Below are positions 1-7,000 of a stretch of DNA of 9,725 nt, piece after piece. The stretch comes from UMGS902 sp045538895. GTDB taxonomy: Bacteria > Bacillota > Clostridia > Oscillospirales > CAG-272. Numbering within the stretch: position 1 is the stretch's first letter; every line of letters begins with the position of its first letter. Made by a program: the position numbers and the translations under genes. The stretch covers positions 1 to 9,725 of the forward strand of contig JAZQEH010000087.1 in assembly GCA_045538895.1 (NCBI GenBank), in the 5' to 3' direction. The notes under the pieces are model-generated. The model saw only the letters and a list, made by a program, of their open reading frames with translations. It had not been told where the DNA came from and searched no databases.

Positions 1-231
1 TTCCTGTGCAACGATAACTGTGTTACATACGGAGCAGTGCTTACCTTCGGTAAGACCGGTTTCGGTACAGGTAGGAGCAACTGCAGCATCAACAACCTCG
101 GTGTGACCGAGAGCGTCTACAGTTTCCTGAGCAACGATAACTGTGTTACATACCGAGCAGTGCTTACCTTCGGTAAGACCGGTTTCGGTACAAGTAGGAG
201 CCTTTGCTTGGTCAATAGCCTCGGTGTGACC
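1..231 (-). repeat. Tandem 123-bp (41-aa) Cys-module repeats
   Basis: Two tandem copies lie inside the left-hand gene. The period is exactly 123 bp: the GHTE motif starts at 231 and again at 108. The last visible copy (1-108) and the one before it (124-231) differ at only three positions in their first 78 plus-strand bases, then diverge in the stretch encoding the residues after GHTE. Each unit reads roughly GHTE-variable-PTCTETGLTEGKHCSVC-NTVIVAQE. The spacing is Cys, ten residues, Cys, two residues, Cys, with nearby His, which could suit metal binding or disulfides; that is inference. The array probably continues beyond the left edge. Confidence 0.9.
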
Positions 232-2682
232 GTTTTCTTCGCAATATGTGTTGTACCATCTGCCGTTTTCATATGAATATTCTGCAGCCGCATGAGAAGT
301 GGTGGTATATGTACCGTCAGCATTCTTAAGCTTTGCAGGGGTTATCGGGATCTGGGTATAGATGCTGTTTTCATCTTTACCGTACTGATACTGATAGGTT
401 GATGTTGAAGCACCGGGATTGATTTTAACGATACCGCCGCCGTTTGAGGTTATGTTGGCACCACTTTCGGTGGTGTAAACGAAACCGGCAGAACCGTCAA
501 GGCTACCGTCGGCAACGATTGTAGCATCGTCGTGAGTGATATCGCTGTAATCAACGCCGTTATACTTTCCGCTGGGAGAATAGGAAACTGCAATTACTTC
601 CTTACGACCTGTTCCGCAGAAACCGCCCCATTCGGATTTGTCGTAGATGTAAATGTTTGTCGCATTGCCAAGGGTGCAGCTTGCACCTGAAGCAACGTTG
701 ATTTCAGCACCGGGGAGCATTGCAACGTCCTGTGAGATTGTAAGTGTACTGCCGCCGAGCACGTCAACGGATATGTTACCGTTGATAGGAAGATTGTAGT
801 CGGCAGAGTCGAGTGACATTGAGCCAAGGCCGGAACCGATTGTGATTTCCATAGGAGAAATATCCATGGCACCGTTCAAGGAAACGTAAAGACGGCCGTT
901 CTTAACTTCTTTTGTTACATAGCCGGATTTGAGGTTGAACATAGCGTTGCTTGAGCTGATAAAGGGAATACCTGCGCTCTTGGCACCAAACAGGGTAACT
1001 GCAAGAGTAGCGTAGCTATATTCGGTTGCTCCGGCTTTAAGAGTCATAGGAACCTCGATGTTCTGTACATAGTACTGCGACATCGGGAAAACTCTGTTTT
1101 CCATGCTGGTCGTTTGAGAACCGCCAAGGAAGTCCTGGAACTGGAATAGCTCGTATACCTTAGAGCCGCTTTCAGCGGTAACGGTACCGGAGCCGTAGAT
1201 AAAGCCGTAGGCATAAAGAGATGCTCCGCTGTTAAGTGTAATGTTACTGCCACTGTTCATGTAGATAAAGCTACATGCTTCGGTAGGAGCAGAGCCTGCA
1301 AGAGGCTGACCACCTGTTGCAACCTTGTGTTTTGCAGAAAGGCTGATAGCACCGTTTACGGTAACCTTTGCACCGTCTGCCATAGTGAGCTTTCTGTAAA
1401 CTGTGGGAGTTACATATGCCTTTGCGGTAGTGCTGGAAGTGCCGGAAACACCGGTATGACCGGGAACGTCGGTATACATGGTGTTGGCATCATCAAAGGG
1501 AATAAGCAATGTGATGCCGGCGGGAATAGTATAGTCGCCTGCAGGAAGAGTAGCATCATTGAGAAGAACTACCTTTGTATTGCCGGATGAAGTTGCATAT
1601 GCACAAGCTTCGTTAAGTCCTGCAAAAATGCTTGTGCCTACAAGGAAATGAGGAGCGGAATTTGCACCTGTGAATACTGCGGTAACAGAGGTGTCACCTA
1701 CAACAGTGAGTGCGTATGTTGCAGACGTAGAGAGGATTTTGTTAGAATCGCCGCTGTTGATCCAACCGAGGAAACGTGCACCGCTTACGGGAGTTGCAAC
1801 AAGTGAAGCACCTGCCACAGTAACGGATGCAGTTTCGCCGTTTGCAATAGCACTGCCGTCCAAAGTAACCGAGCCGTATGTGCTGTCATAGTTTAACGTA
1901 ACGTTTGAAGCAGCATTGGGGTCTACCAATGAGAAGTTGCTCATGGCAAACGTATTTACGGTTGCATTCTTTGCAGTTGCAACTGTAATGGTGATTCCGG
2001 TATCGGTGTCAAGCGTTTTTGAAAAGGTTCCGGATGTAGCTGTATAAACAGTACCGTCAATGGTAAGCTTGTTTACAGATGTTGCTGTCCAGTCAAAGAA
2101 AAGAGTAGCAGTTGCACCTGAAATGTTATCCACGTAAATCGTTACGGTCTTGGCACTTGCACCAATGCCGAATATGCCCGCTGAACCCTTTGCGGTAACG
2201 GTGATAACATTGTCACTTGACATGCCTGTGCTGGTAGCACTGCTGACAGTTACTTCAATGCCTGTATAAGGCTCATATGTACCGTCTGCAAGCACTTCAA
2301 GTGCGGTAGCTTCTTCTACTGCGGCATAGAGAATGCCGAGAGAATTATTTGCGTCAGTATCTGCAAGATAGTCAATTTCATCATCGCTTAAAGTCTTGCT
2401 TGTATTTTCTGCAAAGTCTTCGATATCAATCAAAGCACTTTCCGCAGTGTCATAAGACATAGAAGCAACAATGTCTTTGATCTCGTCTTCAGTCAGATCA
2501 GCGGAGCCGAGATAACGCACAAGAAGCGCATCAAGCTCGCGGACTGCTGCTGCGAGTGTGGTGTAGCCCGCTTCTTCAAGGTCTTTTGCCTCGACGTCAG
2601 CCGCCGTAGCGGTAGCGAATGAACCGAGGACTAAAACCGCCAAAAGAAGCACAAGGGCTTTTTTGAATAGGTTTTTAATCAT
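1..2682 (-). CDS. Large secreted surface protein with beta-helix-like region and C-terminal Cys modules (3' end outside window)
   Basis: An open frame of 894 codons runs from ATG at 2682 to the left edge with no stop, so the C-terminus is missing. The start is set by AGGAGG eight bases upstream. Residues 1-27 form a signal peptide: MIKNLFKK, a hydrophobic core, then a likely signal peptidase I site after A25-T26-A27. Residues 30-140 are acidic and look helical. About 260-340 resembles a divergent InlB B-repeat (GARFLGW..., ending TSVTAVF). About 341-800 is rich in Gly, Ser, Thr, Asn and Val, with short strand-turn repeats such as NITLNSGASLYAYG, suggesting a right-handed beta-helix or adhesin-like stalk. 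Residues 818 onward are 41-residue modules containing GLTEGKHCSVC. No catalytic residues are recognised. It has its own promoter. The role is unknown; wall-associated adhesin or polysaccharide-binding protein is an inference. Any anchor (sortase motif, wall-binding repeats or dockerin) would lie beyond the window. Confidence 0.9.
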   Translation of the reverse strand, partial: MIKNLFKKALVLLLAVLVLGSFATATAADVEAKDLEEAGYTTLAAAVRELDALLVRYLGSADLTEDEIKDIVASMSYDTAESALIDIEDFAENTSKTLSDDEIDYLADTDANNSLGILYAAVEEATALEVLADGTYEPYTGIEVTVSSATSTGMSSDNVITVTAKGSAGIFGIGASAKTVTIYVDNISGATATLFFDWTATSVNKLTIDGTVYTATSGTFSKTLDTDTGITITVATAKNATVNTFAMSNFSLVDPNAASNVTLNYDSTYGSVTLDGSAIANGETASVTVAGASLVATPVSGARFLGWINSGDSNKILSTSATYALTVVGDTSVTAVFTGANSAPHFLVGTSIFAGLNEACAYATSSGNTKVVLLNDATLPAGDYTIPAGITLLIPFDDANTMYTDVPGHTGVSGTSSTTAKAYVTPTVYRKLTMADGAKVTVNGAISLSAKHKVATGGQPLAGSAPTEACSFIYMNSGSNITLNSGASLYAYGFIYGSGTVTAESGSKVYELFQFQDFLGGSQTTSMENRVFPMSQYYVQNIEVPMTLKAGATEYSYATLAVTLFGAKSAGIPFISSSNAMFNLKSGYVTKEVKNGRLYVSLNGAMDISPMEITIGSGLGSMSLDSADYNLPINGNISVDVLGGSTLTISQDVAMLPGAEINVASGASCTLGNATNIYIYDKSEWGGFCGTGRKEVIAVSYSPSGKYNGVDYSDITHDDATIVADGSLDGSAGFVYTTESGANITSNGGGIVKINPGASTSTYQYQYGKDENSIYTQIPITPAKLKNADGTYTTTSHAAAEYSYENGRWYNTYCEENGHTEAIDQAKAPTCTETGLTEGKHCSVCNTVIVAQETVDALGHTEVVDAAVAPTCTETGLTEGKHCSVCNTVIVAQE

Positions 2683-2690
2683 AGGGTTTT

Positions 2691-2696
2691 CCTCCT
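2691..2696 (-). promoter_or_regulatory. Ribosome binding site of the left-hand gene
   Basis: A perfect AGGAGG on the minus strand sits eight bases before ATG at 2682. It fixes the start of the 894-codon open frame and places it directly before a clear signal peptide. Confidence 0.9.
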
Positions 2697-2733
2697 AAAA
2701 AGATTTCAGTGTAAAAATTGCCAATATATAATC

Positions 2734-2762
2734 ATTATGCCACATTTGCGTTTGAAAATCAA
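2734..2762 (-). promoter_or_regulatory. Sigma-A-type promoter for the left-hand surface protein gene
   Basis: On the minus strand TTGATT (2762-2757, 4 of 6 to the -35 consensus) is followed by exactly 17 bases and then CATAAT (2739-2734, 5 of 6 to the -10 consensus). Upstream DNA is very A/T-rich, as in an UP element. Transcription would begin near 2727-2729, giving a 5' leader of about 45 bases that carries AGGAGG. It lies just past the terminator of the phosphatase-like gene, so the left-hand gene is probably its own transcription unit. No operator or riboswitch fold is apparent. Confidence 0.6.
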
Positions 2763-2810
2763 TATATATTCATTAAAAAATGCGTATTCCTACATTATAT
2801 ATTTAATATA

Positions 2811-2845
2811 AAAACCGGCACGGTAAATCCACCGTGCCGGTTTTT
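2811..2845 (-). terminator. Intrinsic terminator after the phosphatase-like gene
   Basis: Perfect 14-bp inverted repeat (2811-2824 against 2831-2844) around a 6-base loop. The core is ACCGGCACGGT and its complement. On the minus strand it starts seven bases past the TAA stop (2853-2851) and ends in TTTTT then TATAT, a good U-tract. The A-run on its other side would let it work in both directions, but no plus-strand gene is present. Confidence 0.9.
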
Positions 2846-2850
2846 GGTGC

Positions 2851-3999
2851 TTAATTGGTTTCGGGAGTTTCTTCAAGCAAAATGTTTCTTATACTGTCAA
2901 GCAATTCGGGAGTGATTCCGCATTCAAGCAGAAAGCCCGATGCCTTGTCCTGTAACGTTTCGCCCTCCAAAGCCTGTATGTCCTCAATGAATATATTCAT
3001 TTCTTCTTCGGACAAATTGCCGTGAGCAAAGGCGGAAAGCTCCCATTCCTTGTAGCAGTCTTCTTCGGGAACACCAAGTGCGGCAAGGAGCAGATATATC
3101 ACCGTACCCGTGTAGTCGCTGCCGTTGTCGCAATGAAGATAAGCAGGGAAGAGCTCGGGATTAGCAAGGTCGGTAAAGATTCTGTTGATCCTTGTCATTC
3201 CGCTTTCGGTGAAAACGTCACTGTAGCAATGGTAAAAACCGTATGATTTGTGTTCGATATCATCGCTTAAAGGTGCGATGCGTTCCTCTTCACCACGCAA
3301 ATCAAGCTCGGTACGCACACCAAGGTCATTTATAAGTGTGCTGTAACCTTTTTCGGTGATCAGTACGTCTTCGCCATCGTTAAGCTCTGTGCCACGGTAC
3401 AGAACGCCCTGCTTCAGCTTTTCGCCGTTCAAAGTTTTATAATTACCAACGTCACGCACGTTGCGGATACCGTCAATGAAAATAAATCTCGGTGCATCTG
3501 CTGTGGTAAAGCTACTGCTTGCAAAAGCGGTTTTGCCGCTTGAAGAAATCACTGTCATGCGGAGATAATAATTCTGGGATGCCTTGAGATTGAATAATCT
3601 TGTTTCGCTTTTGTGCGTATCAATTTCAATCATTCTTGCAGACTCAAAGCCCTCATTTTCGGAAATCTCCAGCATTTGTGAAATAATTTCCTCGCCGTCG
3701 GGAATTCCTTTGACATTGAATTGGATTTTTACAGGTGTGGGATAGTCCAACCGTCCGATTTCTCTATGAAAGACATCGTAAAGCTGAAGTGCATTGTATT
3801 CTCCTCTTTGCCATTCCTCAATCGCCGGATTGCTGATGCTTACTTCTTCGTCAAACGGCTCAAGAGTTACAGAAAAAACAGGTGCTTCGTCTATAGGCGT
3901 AAAAACGTCATTAGGTATTTCGTTATCTGTTTTTATTGCATATGCCAACAGGCATATCAAAAGCAAAAATGAGATTAATATGCAGAAAAATTTTGCCAT
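2851..3999 (-). CDS. Exported tyrosine-phosphatase-family protein with degenerate active site (predicted pseudophosphatase)
   Basis: The product has 382 residues. ATG at 3999 is preferred because TGGAGG lies five bases upstream; the in-frame TTG at 4038 falls within the upstream hairpin. Residues 4-21 are a hydrophobic signal peptide or membrane anchor (possible cleavage after AYA, residues 19-21), so the rest is outside the membrane. About 85-167 looks like a fibronectin-III-type beta-sandwich. From about 173 the protein matches the bacterial dual-specificity/tyrosine phosphatase family (Y_phosphatase3-like): GIRNVRDVGNY, LKQGVLYRGTEL, RTELDLRGEEE, then the P-loop region H289-C290-DNGSD-Y296-T-G followed by TVIYLLLAALGV. 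The family signature is HCxxGxDRTG, in which Cys is the nucleophile and Arg binds phosphate. Here the Arg position is Tyr (codon TAC), while Cys, Gly, Asp, Thr and Gly are kept. The later DYELS-like element reads EWELSAF. Fold assignment is strong; lack of activity is inferred. Confidence 0.88.
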   Translation of the reverse strand: MAKFFCILISFLLLICLLAYAIKTDNEIPNDVFTPIDEAPVFSVTLEPFDEEVSISNPAIEEWQRGEYNALQLYDVFHREIGRLDYPTPVKIQFNVKGIPDGEEIISQMLEISENEGFESARMIEIDTHKSETRLFNLKASQNYYLRMTVISSSGKTAFASSSFTTADAPRFIFIDGIRNVRDVGNYKTLNGEKLKQGVLYRGTELNDGEDVLITEKGYSTLINDLGVRTELDLRGEEERIAPLSDDIEHKSYGFYHCYSDVFTESGMTRINRIFTDLANPELFPAYLHCDNGSDYTGTVIYLLLAALGVPEEDCYKEWELSAFAHGNLSEEEMNIFIEDIQALEGETLQDKASGFLLECGITPELLDSIRNILLEETPETN

Positions 4000-4004
4000 T
4001 TGTT

Positions 4005-4010
4005 CCTCCA
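4005..4010 (-). promoter_or_regulatory. Ribosome binding site deciding the phosphatase-like gene start
   Basis: TGGAGG on the minus strand lies five bases before ATG at 3999. It supports the shorter start, which begins directly with the signal peptide, over an in-frame TTG at 4038 inside the hairpin. Confidence 0.8.
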
Positions 4011-4020
4011 AGGGGGTAGA

Positions 4021-4052
4021 AACCCCGATTCCCCGCAAGGGAAATCGGGGTT
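4021..4052 (-). terminator. Hairpin between the glycosidase and phosphatase-like genes, probable terminator
   Basis: A 14-bp stem with a single G-T wobble and a 4-base loop (TTGC on the minus strand) contains CCCCGATT and AATCGGGG. It begins six bases after the TAA stop (4061-4059) of the giant gene. The following U-run is weak (TTTCT), and the stem ends 10 bases before the ribosome binding site of the next gene. It may terminate only partly, so readthrough could express the phosphatase-like gene; no convincing promoter fits in the 59-bp gap. It could also stabilise the upstream mRNA 3' end. Confidence 0.75.
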
Positions 4053-4058
4053 TTGTGG

Positions 4059-7000
4059 TTAGATAACCGCTCTGCCGAGAGCGTCAAATGTGTAGTTCAT
4101 TTCTATGGAGTAACCGTTAGTGTTCCAAACATAGAAAACTCTGTTTGTGATAATCTTTCCGCCCCAATCTACGAAGTAGTAGTAACCGTCTTCATAGATA
4201 AGTCCGGGATACGGAGTTTTACCGTTCTTGTAGTAGTAAATGCCGTCTTCACGGGTGATGAAGCCGTTGAGCATCTTACCGTCTTCACCAAACTCGTAGT
4301 TTGTGTTTGCGGGAAGGTCACAGAAACTTCTTTCAACGTAGCACTTACCGGTCTTGATAACACCGCCCCAGTAGGAGTAGTAGTAATCACCGTCAATTTC
4401 GACAAGACCGCAAGAGCCTGTCATGCCGTTTTCGTAGTAGTAGAGAGTACCGTTCTTCTCAACAATGCCACGGAGCATCTTGCCGTCCTCGCCAAACTCA
4501 TAGTTGCGGTTAGCAGGGAGGTCGCAGAAGCTTCTTTCAACATACTGCTTGCCGGTCTTTATAACACCGCCCCAGTAGGAGTAGTAGTATTCACCGTCAA
4601 CCTCAACAAGGCCGCAAGTGCCGGTCATGCCGTTTTCGTAGTAGTAGAGAGTGCCGTTCTTCTCAACGATGCCACGGAGCATCTTGCCGTCAGCACCGAA
4701 CTCATAGTTGCGGTTAGCAGGGAGGGCGCAGAAGGTAGTGTCAACGTACTGCTTGCCGGTTCTGATAACACCGCCCCAATATGAGTAGTAGTATTCACCG
4801 TCAACCTCAACAAGACCGCAAGTACCGGTCATACCGTTTACGTAATAGTAGAGAGTGCCGTTCTTTTCAACAATGCCACGGAGCATCTTACCGTCAGCAC
4901 CGAACTCGTAGTTACGGTTAGCAGGGAGGTCACAGAAGGTAGTGTCAACGTAGCATTTGCCGGTCTTTACAACACCGCCCCAGTAGGAGTAGTAGTATTC
5001 ACCGTCAACCTCAACAAGACCGCAAGTACCGGTCACACCGTTTACGTAGTAATAAAGTACACCGTTCTTTTCAACGATACCGTTGAGCATCTTACCGTCT
5101 TCGCCGAACTCGTAGTTACGGTTGGCAGGGAGGTCACAGAAAGTAGTGTCAACGTAGCATTTGCCGGTCTTGAGAACGCCGCCCCAGTAGGAGTAGTAGT
5201 AGTCATCGCCAACCTTAACAAGACCGCAAGAGCCGGTTACACCGTTCTTGTAGTAGTAGAGAACGCCGTCTTTTTCAACGATGCCGTTGAGCATCTTACC
5301 GTCTTCACCGAATTCGTAAGTGCGATTTGCGGGGAGATCGCAGAATGTGGTGTCAACATAGTGCTTGCCGGTCTTTATAACACCGCCCCAGTAGGAGTAG
5401 TAGTAGTCATCGCCAAGCTTGAAAAGACCGCATGTGGCAGTTCTGCCGTTGGTGTAATAGTAGAGGGTACCGTCCTTTTCTACAAGGCCGGTAATAGCCT
5501 TATAGTCGTCGCCGAAGATGTAGCCGGCATGCTTGCCGGTATTTGCATAGCCGGTGAATTCAAAGTAATAGTAAACACCGTCAATCATCTGAAGACCGGT
5601 CAAAGCCCTGCCGTTCTTACAGTAAGCATAGCCTTTTCTATCGGTGTAGAATCCGTCCGGAACAACGTAAGTCTTATCACATACGCCGTTTTCGTCAAAG
5701 TAGTACCATGTGAACTGCTGGTTTTCGTTGATAAGTTGATAGCTGTTTTCAAGGCGAACGGATTTTTCAAAGAAGTAATCCTTGCCGTCGATATTGTACC
5801 AGCCCTTGGAATAGCAGGAAGGACCGTAGTAGTATCTGTAGCCGAGAAGAGTCTTTGCCCAGCATCCCTTAACAACCTTTCCTGTTTCATCAAGCTGATA
5901 TACGATACCGGTTGCATAATTATACTCGCCGGAAACTGCGTTATAGTTTGAATCGAAGTAGTACCAATCCTCGCCAATCATCTGCCAGCCCTTCTGGAGC
6001 GAGCCGATCTTTGCATAGCGATAAGCGTCTGCACTTTCGTCAAAGAATACGCCCGTGAGCTTTGTCTGACCGACGTTGATGCCGTTTGCACCGAGGTCGT
6101 AGTAGTAACCGTCGATTACCTGAATACCCGTGAGCTTTGTACCGTTTTCATAGTAAGCAAAGCCGCCGCCTTCGGTAACCCAACCGTTTTTAACGTTTTT
6201 AGCAAGTGTGTAGGTGTCATAAATGGTCTTGTATGTGCTGCCGAAATGACCGCCTTTTTCACTTGGGTCGTTGGGGTTTACAAACGGATAGAGGTTGTAA
6301 ACCTTCTGGTTTTCTTCTTTCTGTGCAAAAGAGTAGAGAGCACTTGCACGGAGATAGATGTTATAGCTGATATCGCCTGTGTTTACAATAGTAAGACGGT
6401 TCTTGCTCCACTCTGCGTCATCCTTGGGCGTGAGCTTGATGCCGCTAACGATGCAGAGAGGCTCTGCACTGGAGGGATCAATAGCACGTGTCTGGTCGAT
6501 CCAGTTAAGGATGAGTTCAACGGAGTTTTCCTCTTCGTTATAAATGGTATTTGTAAGCTCGAAATACTCGTTTACAATGGTGAGACCGGAACAGTCGATT
6601 TCAAGATTCTTGTCAAAGTAAAGCTTCGGTCTTACCTCGGACAATACGCTTACACGCTCTGCAAGCTGGAGCAGGAATGTCCATGCAGAAGCACCCTCAA
6701 GATCCGCACCGGGGAGCATAGACGTGAGATCTTCAAGCTGCTCGGGAATCGGGATCTGAGTCATGTCTATTGCGAAGATGTAGGAAGTTACCATATCCTC
6801 GCCGGGTGTTACTATCTGGTAAAGTGTATTGTCAGCGGTGGTGGAGTTTGAAACCTCACGGTGCCAAGCAAGCTGACGGTCACCGCCGGTCGCCTGTTCA
6901 AAGTCGAAGGTAGCTTCGCCCTGATTGAAGAGGTATACGATGATAGTAGCATTGTTATCGGTGTTGCTTGTAAGGGTAGCGGTAACGTTTACTGTCTTGA

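Noticed and set aside
2794..2799. TATAAT (minus strand) as an alternative -10 box for the left-hand gene
   Set aside because: The matching -35 position falls inside the terminator stem and has no consensus resemblance; the TTGATT/CATAAT pair is better spaced.
3945..3999. Lipoprotein signal in the phosphatase-like protein
   Set aside because: The Cys residues in the hydrophobic segment are preceded by bulky residues (LLIC), not the Gly, Ala or Ser expected just before a lipobox Cys.
4036..4038. TTG at 4038 as the start of the phosphatase-like gene
   Set aside because: It lies in the hairpin and would add 13 residues before a good signal peptide; ATG at 3999 has a proper ribosome binding site.
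4100..4130. TTGGAA - 17 bases - TAGAAA as a promoter for the phosphatase-like gene
   Set aside because: Both boxes match only 4 of 6, and the site lies within the coding sequence of the giant gene upstream of a hairpin; too weak to list.
4053..4784. Long plus-strand open frame (243 codons) opposite the 204-bp repeats
   Set aside because: It is a periodic antisense shadow of the repeat array, with no ribosome binding site and a Val/Ala/Thr-rich translation that simply mirrors the repeat.
4062..5489. Repeat array as a CRISPR locus
   Set aside because: Units are contiguous, 204 bp long and fully coding, with no unique spacers and no cas genes.
5361..6851. Plus-strand open frames at 5361-5951 and 6246-6851
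   Set aside because: They lie opposite clear protein-coding sequence of the giant gene, lack ribosome binding sites, and encode no recognisable domains.
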